From Taenia hydatigena (lineage: Eukaryota > Platyhelminthes > Cestoda > Cyclophyllidea > Taeniidae): a DNA stretch of 64,000 nt. Location of the stretch: assembly GCA_036345935.2 (NCBI GenBank), contig JADWOT020000001.1, positions 32,371,971-32,435,970 of the forward strand. The letters are read 5' to 3'. The position numbers were made by a program, and so were the translations under genes. The notes beneath the pieces were generated by a model that saw only the letters and a program-made list of their open reading frames with translations, was not told where the DNA came from and searched no databases. Of this stretch, positions 44,286-56,341 are shown piece after piece. Position 1 is the first letter of the stretch, and each line of letters begins with the position of its first letter.

Positions 44286-45923
44286 TGTTGTGCTACTCCC
44301 ACTGCTATTGAGACTTAGTTGAAAAGGAGGGAGTGGGAGAGACGGCGTGGAGAACATCTGAGGCAGAAAGCTGAGGCGGTTTCTGGCCTCATTTGGACTA
44401 ATTACTATCGGGGCTGGGGTTGGGGTGGTGGGTAGCTTGTACGCTGTGGCATGGCGCCTCGGTGGATTCGCGGTGGTCTCTCGTGTTGGCATGAGGACTG
44501 GGTGTGGCCTTGTAGATCTACGTTTTGCTCTTAGGAGGAGACCTATTTCTGAGCTATATTTCAGAGTTTCAGGTGCAATTCTCCGGGCCTACCTGGGGGA
44601 TGGGGATATAGTGGGTAATGCACGGCACATCGACGGTTGGTGGACGCGGTTGGATCGACTTAAGGGGCGACTCAGCCTTTCTATGCCTTGCCACCTCCAC
44701 TGTGTCCTGCTTCCGCCAATGCCGCTGGTGCCACTGCTGTTGTTGCGTATGCGTGAACATCACCGGTGAGGACATTCGTTCCTTCATCCAACGATTCCTA
44801 TTGCAACAACAGTTTCGTAAGTCCTTTACATTCATTAGGTGTTATTAATGGCGTCTCGCCTTTCTGCGACACTTTGCGACACGAGATGTTCAAGTTATTA
44901 CAGACTCACTGCGGATAATGTGTTTTGTCTGGGTGTACAAGTGAATCATCCATATCAAATTTGGTGCCTTTCTTGGATTTATGCAAAGTCTCTATGCAGT
45001 TAACTTGCTCATCGAAATGCAAGCACTGTCTTGACTTATGCGGGTAAACAAAACAAAACCAACCGTGATATGCTTGTAGCAGGTTACATCAATGTTTATT
45101 TAAAAGACGGGTTTTTTTTTGCGAGAAAACACGGCTGGTAAGGTGTTGTTTTTACAGTTGTCAAGTTTCTTGTATCCTGAAAAGTTAGAAGATGTCAGAG
45201 CAAAAGACAAAAATGTATTTTGCAGTCTCAAAGTACTGGCAGTAGTCAGTATTTGCGGTCGAACTAATCGGTGGAAAGGCTTAAACGCATTTAAGGGTGT
45301 GAATTTGAATCTTACCAACTGTAATCACGGAGAGAACGCTGGTTCCTCACTGATGCGAAAGCCTAACTTGGCATCAGAAAGGGCGGATCGGTAGACACTT
45401 TCGAAAGACTGTCGCCTTCACTTCAAAAGTCGTTGGAAGAGGAAGTGTGGCGATTGGGTGCTGTTCAGAGTGATTGAATCGGTCCTTCGCGGTAGTAAGG
45501 GACGATGCTTTGAAGTGTGCATATTTCATAGTCGTTGATGAAGACTGTTTCAGCGAGTGGTCTGGTACATTCGAAAAAGTTGTGACTATGGCAGTGAAAG
45601 AAACAAATTATCTGGCAGAAATGTGAAATAGTGGCCAAGGTGGCTCTGGTTACAGCCAGTGCTTAGGTAATGCTTTAGCCTCGACTTTCTAAATTGGATT
45701 TCTTGTCGAAAAAATGGTTAGAATAATGCGAAGGTATTAGGGTGGGAATGTCGGTCATGAAACAGTATTTTGTGTTCGTATATGCGGACTTACGAAGGGT
45801 AGTGGTGAGGACGTAGATTTGGTTGGAATGAGCCTCCCTTTTGGGAGCTGGGAAGATGTGGGAGAGGATGGGGAAGTAGTGATGTGTTTGATTTGATGGA
45901 AATGGCGTCTTTTGCACTTGTAG

Positions 45924-46085
45924 CGAGCCAGGCGGCATGAATGTGTCACGGAGTGGGCTCGTGGACACATTGAGGTGAATGCTGGAACCAATTTTGCGCC
46001 CGTATCAGTCGGTGGTGTCATTGGTGGTGGTGGTGGCGGTAGTGCCGGGGATGGATCCTGCCCCAACGATCTATGGCTTCAATGA
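45924..46085 (+). other. open frame after an acceptor, Gly-rich, possible exon
   Basis: After TTTTGCACTTGTAG the frame is open for 53 codons to TGA: RARRHECVTEWARGHIEVNA, then APVSVGGVIGGGGGGSAGDG and a short tail. Codon choice looks coding-like, but the six-glycine run comes from a simple GGT repeat and no good donor precedes the stop. It lies on the strand and in the interval expected for ASPM exons but does not resemble any part of ASPM that I know. Confidence 0.2.
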
Positions 46086-46980
46086 GCAGTCCTGAGGCGC
46101 TGTTTACCGACTCACTCACCCGCCAGCCCATGCTCTGCCCGATGTCGTGGAGGGCATAGGATGTTTGGAAGAGGTGGTTGGAAGTACCCCCCCGTCTGTG
46201 CAGAAGACCACACGTGAATTTGTTCCCCTCCCCTGCCCTCCTGCCTTCCTCTCTCTTCTGCCGCCAACACTGCTGCTACTTCTCCTCCTTATAGTAATGT
46301 GAATACTTTAGTTATTATTATTGCTGCTACCATTGGTAATACTTAACTATTGCTACTGTTAAAACCAGTAAAGGCGCCTTTCTTTCTTCCGCATATGCAG
46401 GATGCATTGAATATTTAGGCGTGGAGTAGAGACACCACGCCGCCATTGAATACTGTAGACGGATGGGGATTGTCAGTGCTGCATTGCCGTCAACTTCGAG
46501 CATTTATCGTATGTTCACAACCGTTCTGCAAAGAATGCCGTTCTTGTGTGTTTTGCTGGAACCACGCGGATCTCTTGTGCTACTTGTACAGAAGGCTAGT
46601 TGTGCATCATCCATGTAGTCATTAAGAGGAGTGCAAAGTAAATGCATTTTCTCTGACTGGTTCTACTGGATGACGACGCGTGCTTCCACAGTGCAGCACT
46701 CAATGCATTAGCACCGCTGGCTCGAACCTTCACACGCAGGTGACTGAGAGGCGCATCACTTGTCCACTCTTGAACATCATCGACTAAGTGGCGTGTGCAT
46801 ACGAACACCATCTCGAACTACTGGACATTTCACAGGCATTTATACCTTGAATCTTGTATACTCGCAGGATCTTGGGTCTCTGCATGACTCTAATCGAACC
46901 CGATGTCAGTAGGTGGCAGTTACGCACATTGTAGTCTTGAGTGGAAGTGTGCTGAAGTCTCGGCTGCGTTTACCTCTCAG

Positions 46981-47110
46981 GGGGGACAAACTTGGCTCGC
47001 GGTTTAGCCTTCCGCGGCGTAGATCTCTCTGTTGTCCAAAAACCTCTCGATGAGTCCGACTTCGCTGCTACTAATCTCGCCGTGGACTTCCGAGATGGTC
47101 TGCGTCTGGT
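46981..47110 (+). CDS. ASPM: ASPM (abnormal spindle) calponin-homology exon
   Basis: Bounded by CTCTCAG on the left and GTAAGT on the right, 130 nt. The first two bases complete a codon and the last two start one. It translates to GTNLARGLAFRGVDLSVVQK, PLDESDFAATNLAVDFRDGL and RL. This is the start of the first calponin-homology domain of ASPM-type proteins: the (G)xxLxRxLxxxG start, the VQxPLDExDF core and the TNLAVDxRDGLRL signature. ASPM proteins bind minus ends of spindle microtubules and focus spindle poles. Neighbouring exons were not securely found. The next should begin by completing the valine codon and encode the MELL-type helix. The frame is intact, so this is likely a real exon, though a gene fragment in this repeat-rich setting cannot be excluded. 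Confidence 0.82.
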
Positions 47111-47481
47111 GTAAGTTATCAGCCACACCTTTCTACTCATGTGCTTATAAGTAGTTGGCGTTTTGGAATCACCTTGAGTAAGAATGTGGTTGTTTGGTCA
47201 ATTTAGTTTCCAGCTTATAATTCTAAAGTAGATCATCGGCCTTCGTGGCTGTCCTTTATGAGGTACTGTCGTCCCACATTGTCTTGCCCTCTGATTGTGT
47301 GAGTGAAGTGGAGAGCCTTTTCTCCCTTGTCCAATGTCTTAGGTCGGCGAGATCGAGGGTGCGGCTCCTTCTGCGGCGTCATCACCCGCATTAGTGTAGG
47401 TGGTGCCTACTGCGTCGATTTTTCATGTAGGTGTCATGTTTCTCTTGACACTTTAACATTCACATCCACGCATTCGATTAG

Positions 47482-47579
47482 GCTGTCGTTGGATCCAACT
47501 TTTCTGGAAGACACATTGCACTTGGCGACAATCAACAAGATAATTCAACCCGGACTCGGATCTGGAAAATTTTGTTGTG
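47482..47579 (+). CDS. possible further ASPM exon (end of CH domain)
   Basis: An ATTAG acceptor and a GTGAGC donor enclose 98 nt whose phase-0 frame is open. Its last part, GDNQQDNSTRTRIWKILL, resembles the DIVDxHREKTLxLLWKI-type segment that closes the first calponin-homology domain in ASPM. The similarity is modest, and the middle of the domain (the MELL and LQKxHN segments) is missing between this and the preceding exon. It may be a chance match. Confidence 0.25.
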
Positions 47580-47834
47580 GTGAGCGATTTTAGTCTTAAT
47601 CACGAACCCTTCAACCGAGATGGATGTGGGTTGTGGTGGGGTTGGGTAGATGGATCGGGAATGTCTGGTCGATTAGTCGATGAATGGAGCGGAATTGCGT
47701 GCGCTCAGGATGCTACTGGGAGTACTCAGGTGGTCGTGGGGCAGTCTTCTTCTGCAATCAGTCGGGCGTGTCAATTAAGATTTTGGAGAAGATTTGCTAA
47801 ATGAGTTAACCAACGATGGATGGAGGGTTCGATA

Positions 47835-48245
47835 AAGTGAAATCTAGTAACACTGTGACCTTTCCCCTCATGATGGCGGTGTTGACAGGCATTGGTAGGT
47901 GTTTGCTTTCCAAAGGCATAGCGGTGCAGTCCGTTGACCAATCGATAGAATTCTTTGTTGCTTCTAGTGGTTTTGCATTCATCAGTTCACACCTCCAATG
48001 AATTGTGCACGCGCACGCATGACGTTGAAGAGGGTTGATTGAAGGAGTTGGAATGCGGGAGCTTCTGCTGTGGTGGAGGGTGATGTTCTTAGTGAGGGTT
48101 GGAAAGTCAATTTGGAGCCAAGGCGGTGGTGGAGTGGACAATGTGGGCTAAGCAGAGACCTAGAAACTGTTAAATTCGTTTCCTTCACTGTTACTTTTAA
48201 GCGAAGGATGATGTTGTATTTGAGGAATTACAGGGCGCTCCTCGT
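47835..48245 (+). repeat. duplicated module, copy 2 (partner 33117-33500)
   Basis: Lies right behind the ASPM-containing stretch. The frame shared with the 33 kb copy is VEGDVLSEGWKVNLEPRRW, then FTVTFKRRMMLYLRN. Both copies also share CATGCGCACGCATGACGTTGAA-type text just before the frame. If the ASPM gene continues to the right, this block sits in one of its introns. Confidence 0.7.
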
Positions 48246-48339
48246 AATCGCTGGCTTTGTTATAGTCACCAGTTTGAAGTTAACTGGAGTATCAGTGCAC
48301 AAAACTCATCATTCTGCTTCGTTTACTACCTACCAGCAA

Positions 48340-48790
48340 TGAAGAATGCTCGCCATCTACTCTCACGAAAGTCAGGAAAGAAGGAAGGGAGTAGCGAGGA
48401 ATCTGTAACATATTGATGTGGATTAATTTGAGAGCGAGATTAAATGAGGGACCGCAATCTAGCTACTCCTGTTACAAGTAGCACAAAGCTGCCTGTCCAT
48501 GCAAGCCAGCAAGCGAGTACATTAGTTTGATTGGTCGAGTGATTGACAGGTTGGCAAAAAATGACGTTGCGCTGATAAATTTTGTTGTACAACATCATCA
48601 TTGTACTACGGAAATGTCAAAAGTGCTAACTGTCTAGGTCATTAATCGTGGAAGCGAAAGACGATGACTTCATTGAGGAGAAACTGTCGATGTCCGACAA
48701 CTCTAACGAACCTACGGAGGGGTAGTGTTCGCCTATGCCAACTTGAAGCATCCCTTAAAAAGATCCTATGCCCACCAAACGCGTCTTGTT
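48340..48790 (+). repeat. duplicated module, copy 1 (partner 50930-51310)
   Basis: Shares GCT(C/T)GC(C/T)ATCT(A/G)CTCTCAC, GAGGGACCGCAA(T/C)CTAGCTACT-type text, GTCAAAAGTGC and a TGTC(C/T)GACAA(C/A) word with CCTA(T/C)GC. Its right end overlaps the start of the 2.9/48.7 kb module. Confidence 0.6.
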
Positions 48791-49165
48791 CAACCAAGAT
48801 GACGATTTAATCCCACAAATGCATACTGCGGAAGAGTCAATGCAAGGAAGCAGCTACAGGACCATCAGCGTTAGTGGATTATGCGGTGGTTGATCTGGCC
48901 GTACATGTTAACGGGTCGGCACATGTGTTTGCGTCTTCGTCCAGCTGAAGCGACGCCCATCACAGAGACAGTCGTGATGCGGCGACGATACTAGTCCTTC
49001 TCTACTTGTGCTTAACCTTCATCATACTACTCCGTTCATCACTCCACCAATGATTGAGGAAGTCGACTACATGCTCACGTTCTATCACAACCACGTAGAT
49101 GTGCTGGCGCACCGCTCCTGGCTTTGCAGCCGGGAAGTTCACACACACAAGACTGTTTTCGCGGT
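48686..49165 (+). repeat. duplicated module, second copy (partner 2945-3375)
   Basis: Second copy of the family A-containing block. The frame is interrupted by TGA in CGTCCAGCTGAAGCG, where the first copy reads GGCTGAGTGGAGT in an open frame. Confidence 0.7.
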
Positions 49166-49229
49166 AAAGGAGTCAATCTTCTCTTTTAATCCCCTCACCT
49201 CTCCCTTCTCTTTCTTTGCCCTTCCCTGT

Positions 49230-50215
49230 AGCACGATCGCATCGTTTAGATAGAGCTATTGTCACGTTAATACTTTCTTTTTGCCTTTCATTTAGGCAGG
49301 ACCATGTGGAAGGTAATGGCACATGCATTCGTGGTGGGGAAAATGTAGGTGACGTGTACCCAGTATCTCCTTGGAATCCGTTTTTGGTGCCCTTATATTG
49401 CCAGACATGTCAAGAGATGGCGTGTGAGTCAGCTTTATCGACACCTACAAATCAAAAGCAAGGAAGTTAAAACTCCCCTCAATTTCTCGCTCTGAGGCAC
49501 CCATCAGGACAAATACCTATGCTCAACATGTCTAGTACAAAGAACAAATAGAGACGATTCTTTGCCCACCGATTCCACTGGAGTTGACGACTAACAGGAA
49601 CGGGGTGACTGCTCACATGGAAGGCAAGATGAAAGCAGAGAAGACGGAGGCGTCTTTGAATGAGGATGCGATGTACCTAAGAATCGGCACTGATGTGAGC
49701 ATTTAGCTCCACTGTAACGAAGGGTCCAAGGTCAGTACTGGAAGGAACCGACTGCTAACATCGCAACTTATTCGGAGCAGGTGCAGTGCAAGATTTCATT
49801 GCTCGGTTTTCTGATTCGCTCGGTGAAAGGATGACGGCGCTTCGTCCCTGTCGCTTGGTCGCCATTCATGACATTCTCTGCATACAGATGCTCGAAAATG
49901 CCCCGAACCAGTTCTGGCTTCCACAAAAGTTGAATGCGGTCAATTAGCCGGACTCGTACAATGTAGGTGGGATTAGACTTTTCTGCTCTGCGTGCTGCTG
50001 GTAAACTTCAATTCGGCGAGGAGGTTGTGCCTTGCAAGGGAAAATAAAACTGATTTTTTTTGCGCTTAGCTTTTGCTTAGAGCAGCTTTAGGTGGTCGGT
50101 TTTCTGATAGGCTGTTAAATTTTATAGGCATTGTTTAAACTTGCTATTCAAATTGCGGGGTAAAATATGCTACTAATGCGCAATTTAAGTAGCTGATTTC
50201 TCTTACTGATTTCCA
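49230..50215 (+). repeat. 1 kb module, copy 1 (partner 56342-57530)
   Basis: Colinear with 56.3-57.5 kb. Shared parts are a GAAGG(T/C)AATGGCACA word, GGAATCC(G/C)TT, CATGTCAAGAGAT-type text, AGATGAAAGCAGAGAAG with GGCGTCTTTGAATGAGGA, AGTACTGGAAGGAACCGACTGC-type text and, at the right, a family B element (CCACAAAAGTTGAATG, GTTGTGCCTTGC). Confidence 0.75.
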
Positions 50216-50219
50216 AAGA

Positions 50220-50929
50220 TGTTTCTGTTTCCCCTGGTCTTCGCATGAATTTAAGATCACCTAAAGGTACACTGCACATCTTACATCCTAGTTGTCTACT
50301 TTTGTTTAAAAGAATTAAGAGTCGCTTCTGAAAACACTAAAGGCACTCAGGTAAGGGGAGACAAACTGCACCAAGTAATTTCCTGTTCGAAAATGTAATC
50401 GCGTCACGGAAATGTGATCGAGAGATTTAAAAAATTTAAAATTTGCGTGCGCGGCTACGAGTGGACAGGAAGTCTATGTGATACATAAGTGCCTATCCAA
50501 CGCTGAATTTCATTCTGGTTATCGTTGCTTTACGTGATGTTAGCAGAGCAGAGTGGTGAGCAGAGAACAAAATTGCAGTTCCAAATCAGAAATCGTTGAG
50601 ACTTCTGACTCTAAGCTGTGCCAAATCGAACATCGCTATCAAGATGATTGCAAAGCCGATGATCAGAGGAGATTCTTGTGCGACGGAAGCTAGAATAAGT
50701 CTCCGTCTCCATTCAGATCGTCGTCATACTGTAGTGCTGAGGGTTTTGCTGCTACATCATCTTCACTGCAGACTCCCTCTGTGTATATGCTTGACTAAGT
50801 ATTGCTCAATTTTGGGCGAAAAGTGTTTGATGAATACGCTTCTGTCTACACAACCGTCGTCATCTTCCGTTAAGGGCGTAAAGCAGTCTCTGAATCAGCA
50901 TGATCCTAATAACACTGACATGGTCATTA
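50220..50929 (+). other. unassigned; 138-codon frame
   Basis: A frame of 138 codons (50596-51012) crosses into the next repeat. A short match near 50.83-50.87 kb (AATACGCTTCTGTCTACACAACCGTCGTCATCT) to 15.90 kb (AATACGCTTCATGCTACAGAACCGTCGCCATCT) shows part of it is a minor repeat. No support for a gene. Confidence 0.25.
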
Positions 50930-51310
50930 CGCCGCTAATACGGAGTGCTTGCTATCTGCTCTCACCTCACTTGTCGCGAGAAATCTGTGGCACCTTGCAG
51001 TGCATTGGTTAGTTTAAATGGTTAGTTTAAATGAAGGACCACAACCTAGCTACTTAAGTGAATGCATTTGTCTGATTAGCTGATCCCATGACTAACAGGC
51101 ACAGGCAGGCATCACGTAGAGGATTTCGCTGTTCGCCATTGGCATTAGGTCACCGCAACGTCAAAAGTGCCATGTGGTTGACTCATCGACTGTAGCAGCG
51201 AAGAAGACATGACGCTATAGCAGAGAAAGTACCAATGTCTGACAAACATAGCAAATCTACTAAGGAGTAATATCCACCTATGCTAAATTCAAGCATCACG
51301 TCGTTGAGTA
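50930..51310 (+). repeat. duplicated module, copy 2 (partner 48340-48790)
   Basis: More diverged member of the pair. It contains a copy-specific 13-nt tandem (GGTTAGTTTAAAT twice, 51007-51032) absent from copy 1. Confidence 0.6.
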
Positions 51311-51479
51311 ATGCATTACCCCTTGCTGCAGGAGGAAATACAAGGCCAAATATCCACTCTGCTTCTCTCCTGCCCTGAGACGCATGTCTGGGTGACCATA
51401 GGGAGTGTCAGTGCCTGCAATACTAAAGCAAATGCAGTCGACTTGTACAAGAGGGCGAAGAGGATTCGCTAACTACACC

Positions 51480-51780
51480 TCGTGGCAATGAAATGACGAC
51501 TCACCTCCTCTTCTTTTAGGCGCGGGCATCCGCGCTGTCTGAATGACATTGTGCAATAGTCAAGACACTGGCTGGTGCTAATGAGGTTCTGCCTGTGAGA
51601 AATCGGAACCTTCCCAGCCAATGAGTCCGTCTTGTCAAGAACACCAGAAACACGCACAGTAGTTGTGCGAAACGGAATCGCGTGAATTGGCATCGCAGCT
51701 TTGCTATTTTAATGTATATTGCCAGTGCCTTGTCATGTTGCAATGCTTGTGCTGCTGCTGCGTAAAAGAGCTGTTGAAAG
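51480..51780 (+). repeat. family E element, degenerate
   Basis: GGGCATCCGCGCTGTCTGAATGACATTGTGC and GACACTGGCTGGTGCTAATGAGGT follow the family E order, and TATTGCCAGTGCCTTGTCATG with GAAAGGTCTGTCAT parallels the text after the E element at 58.47 kb. Stops interrupt the frame. Confidence 0.5.
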
Positions 51781-51789
51781 GTCTGTCAT

Positions 51790-54700
51790 TTGGTGCAGGG
51801 AAGCACAGAGGCCAATTCGCAATAGCCCAGCGATTGGACGCCCACATGAGTAAAATGTTGCACAAGGCAATTTCCCGTCCGACTACGCTGCTATGTCCCC
51901 GAAACTTAAGAATTGTAATGTGGTTGTCTTAGCACTTAGGGAAGCTGAAGCTGGAGAGTTGAGTCGGTGCTTAGGAGTACGTAGTGTTCGGCGAACAAGC
52001 TTGTCGCTGTGGAATCGCCATCATCTACCCTCGAGGGAGAAGTGTGCTCTCTAATCCACCATGGCGCGCATTATTCTGCCCTGTTCGTGGCATCGCCAAT
52101 GGAGAGCGCTCGCTATCTCTTCTCACTCCACCCATTCTAAGGGAATAAATGAAGTGCTTGTTAGTCAGTGGTACAACCGATAAGTAGTTTAAAAATCGAC
52201 GAAAGTTACTCGAGTAGGGATAAGCAGTACAGGAACTTCTGAAGAGCACTTTTTAATTTCTGCTACTATTCGATTCCATGAATGCCTTGAATGCAGCAGT
52301 TAATCACATTATCCTCTTGTCACTATGTCCCTCTCTCAGTAGATCGATGATCATCTGGAGACCTAGCCCGTGCCATGCCTTTAATAACAAGCGAGGCCCA
52401 TTCGGCGTGTCAACTAATGCTTTGCCATCCAAAATCACTCAAAAGGCATTATAATTGTTTTAGCTACCTCGCTGTCACCCTTAATAGAAAGAAAATTTGG
52501 GCAAGGACAGGGGGAACGTGCAATAAAAGGACTGTTTTAAGCGTCGGCTCTCAACCACAGAATTAGCAGAAGATCCGTCGAAGTCCTTTATGCCTCTTTC
52601 CGATTCTGAGTCCGTACCTTGCATTCAAAAGAATCAAGAGCAGGGTAGAAGGAGTCATGAAAAGGAGGCAGCAATAACTTGGCGAATGATGAGGAGGAGG
52701 ACGGGTATGTAGGCAGGAAGTATAGTGAGATGAGAAGAGTGCTTGCGCGCGGGCATTTTACTTATCATCACTGCTTGCTGAAAAAATGTGCCGAGATTGA
52801 TGGTGTTCTCATTTTAAGTAATCAAAGTGGCAGTAGCGCTAACGGTCATACCACTGACAGCTGCCCGGGAAAAGAAACATGCCACCTAGAAGACGGGTGA
52901 CGCTGTTCCATTCTTTGGTTAATTACCACGTCATCCACCACCTCACTGGTTTATGTGGCCAAAGTGGTGACCGCGATCAGCTATGGCAAACATTTCCAAG
53001 CCTCCAGACTCAAGTCGAAGCATCTCAACGTCTCACTTTTGCCACTTCACTACCCACACGTGCACGTATACAGAAAAGCGGGCAAAGGATTGCAAACAAA
53101 CTGCTACAGCACAGCAGCTTGAGCAAAAGATAGAGTTAGAACTGCTATGCAACACTTGCTACGTGAGTTAAGCAGGAGGAGGAGGAGGAGGGAAAGAAGA
53201 CAGTACATTTGTGTGGAAGGGTGAGTAAATGACTGACCTCCCACACACCTGCCATTCAAATGATTAGTAAGAACAAAGACGAGGCAGCAGAGCTGACAAA
53301 TGAGTCTCTAGTGGTCGGGCAGATTTAATTTTAAGTAGGTGTGGAGCTTATCACGCCTTACAAATCTCATTTACGCCTCAACCAAGACGCCTAGAGGTGA
53401 ACATTTACTGGACTCGACTTTTGGATGCGCAATGAGGGCGGAACTACAACCAGCAGAGATGCAAGTGATCTCGAACTCGAATACGTAGTTTTGCTTCTCA
53501 GCAGCCAATCCACAACCACCGAACCCCAGATTGGATTCGGGTAACTGCTGTCAGCCTAAGAAACCGACCACGTCCTTAGTCGCTTATGTTGATCGCAATT
53601 AATGCGTCTGTGGCAGGTCCTAATACGAGAGGTGGTCATTATCTAATAAAGACCTGTGACACGTATATGTGACACAAAGGAATAATTACCTATCGCAAGT
53701 GACAATAATCACTAATTTTGAAAATCGGTCAGATATACTACAGGATGGGAATGAGATTGGTTAAATTCTATTGCAAAACATTTAATACTTAAAAGCTAAT
53801 ATGTTTGACGATATGGGTCTGCTTCCACCGCGAAGGAAAATAACAAGTAACTAAGTGGTTTGGCAATACGAGGGCGCTTCTAGTGTTTCAAACAGTGCTT
53901 AGAATGTAGTAATAACTTAAAACCGAAACAAATACAATTCGGTGCTCACATTTTCAAACATGTCAGAGATCGGTGCCATCGCACGTCATCTCTCGACGCT
54001 GAAGGCTCTTAGATACTGTGGCTCACAATTGGACCGTCTCCTCTGGCCAGCTGTCAACCACTTAGGAACTCATTCAGACTCCTTTGCACATTTCTGTGCA
54101 GTGTGGAATGAGTATCTGGTTAGGCGGTGGGAGAGGTCTTGACCACGCAAACACACTCCCACATCAAAGCAGTTGGTGGTGCTAATTTCTAATCGTGGAC
54201 AGCACAAAGCTGGAACTGCCACGAGGACATCACCAGAAGTGGATGTAGATGGTAGCTTTGATGTAGATCAGAGTCGTCTTCCCTCTAGTCTACAATCTAC
54301 AGACGGCATTGCAATGAGTATGGGGGAGTTACACCCAAAACTCTTGCCTTCTCAGACATCCCTCCTCCCTCCACCAGGCTTTCAAGATTGCCCTATTTTG
54401 TCGTTCTAGTGCTCCTCTCTTCTTCTAACTACCTCATCATAAGAGCAGCCAGTTGCGACATCACGCCTTTATGAGTAAAGTAATTCTCATTCTCGAAGTA
54501 CTCACATTAATGAGAATAAATGTAGAAATCGAAATTAAGTACAATCGCACTAAGCTATTGGATGGGATGTAAAAGTAGGAAAAGATTGAGCTTGTATTTG
54601 GCACCAAATATTCTCCCTAATCCAACATACATTTTTGAAATGCTTCGAGTTGGACATGGGAACGTATTGGGTGCCTTGTAATAACAGTTTCCTTTAAATC

Positions 54701-54945
54701 CCGACTATTAAAATGCTTTTTATGCATGGGTTCTCGACAATTCCTTTAAAAATCAAATATTTATACATTGAAATCATGCCAGTTTTTGGGCTCTAATTTT
54801 CGCCTAGTCCGAATTTTAGTCTTTTTGATTTCTGCTCTTTTCACTAGCGAAGGCCAAAGAAAGATTTGCGCTGTGAAGAGCGTATTGAGCACGACAATAG
54901 AGAACTAGAAAAGATCACCTAGTCAAGCATTTTGCTTGAACTCCA
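51790..54945. other. unassigned
   Basis: No gene or repeat copy recognised. It holds a GGA run at 53169-53195 and scattered frames of 60-90 codons without splice support. The part after 53.6 kb is A/T-richer. Confidence 0.45.
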
Positions 54946-56341
54946 CTTTTAAGTGCAGACCAAATGGTCGAGCAGAGTGGCCACCCCAAAAGCACTCTGA
55001 GACTCGGTGAACCTGACAGGATGAAAAAAAGAGACTGCGTCACTTGTTTTAGTTCACGTCTGCCAATAATCCTGTGTTCCGTCCGTGAGTCTGATTTATC
55101 AATGTCCTATCCGGTGGTCCACACATTACACAAACGCATTGTCCAAATATATTAAATGCATTGTTCTGAGTGGCTAGTGGGCAAAATAGGTGGTGCTTGA
55201 GTTGACTAGGGAGCCAGCTTGCTAAATACTGGCTAGCTGACAAACAGTCAAACTGGTATTCGCGCATTCCATGGTTAGTTAGCCATTTCTCTGACTAAGT
55301 AACTGGACCGACGCGGGCAACTTGTCATTACTTCTCTCACTAGAAATCACTGCAAGATGATTTTAATGAATACGGTATCACATTTAGCAACTGTATATTT
55401 TTGGAGTCCAGAAGTTATTTTATTAAATTTACAAGGACACTTTGGCAGGTTGGCGGTGCAACTCATTTTCCACTTTTAAGAAAACTAAGTATTTGTAGTC
55501 ACATGTTTTTTATTTTTAAGCCAACTTTCATAATGTGTTAGACCATTAGCTACTTCGTTCAAGTAAACATGGACTATGAAAATTGTATTGGGTCCCTGAG
55601 GAGAAACATTATCCTGTGACTGCGTGGTACCTGTGGCTAGAGATCACTTGCGGACAAGGCCAACGATCATTCATCGTTGCCGCTTAGATGTGACAGATGT
55701 GTTTCAGAGCTCGACGATCCACTCGAGCTCCTCAAATCCTCTGAGGAACATGAAAACTTTCCTTCTTAAAGTTGTGGACATTGCCCTGCTAGGCCAACCT
55801 AACACGACCTGTCAGCATCCCTGATTCAAATGCTAAAATTTGATCTATTTACTTGGTCTTTATCAGGAGGTACGAAAAGGCTACAAGACCAAGAGATGGG
55901 GTTACTGGGCTACAGATTAAATTAGAACCACGAAAAGCAATCCTACTCCTCCAACTGGACGAGCACCCTACTCTAGGCTCTAATCTCTCTCCTCCTCTTC
56001 CTAATTCTGCTCCTAAACCAACACTTTTCATAATATTGTCATAGCTATTTAGCCGCTTTGTTCCCTCACTCTCTTTATTGCATTAATCTTGGATATGATC
56101 CACAAGGATCATTAAATTACACTTATAATTCTCACTTCGCCTAGATCTCTTATGAAGCCTCACAGCACGGCAGCCACAGTAGATGTTCAACTCTCTGGAC
56201 CGATATTACGCACATTAAATAACTAAAAAGGTGGGCAATATTGCAAAGTTGGTGCATGTAAGATCACAAGGCTGTTTCCGTGGTTAGGAGTCGATCTCCT
56301 CCTGGTCCACCCACCCCTCCTCTCTCTTCGCCACACCCTGT
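54946..56341. other. unassigned; scrap of segment K
   Basis: Only 55.18-55.29 kb shows similarity to segment K. The rest holds nothing recognisable. Confidence 0.4.

Noticed and set aside
44524..44610. Frame with GAILRAYLGDGDI as the ASPM segment preceding the calponin-homology exon
   Set aside because: It vaguely resembles the ILLAFSRDFLSGEGDL-type segment, but the exon at 46981 already begins at that point, a gap is needed, and the donor (GTAATG) is weak.
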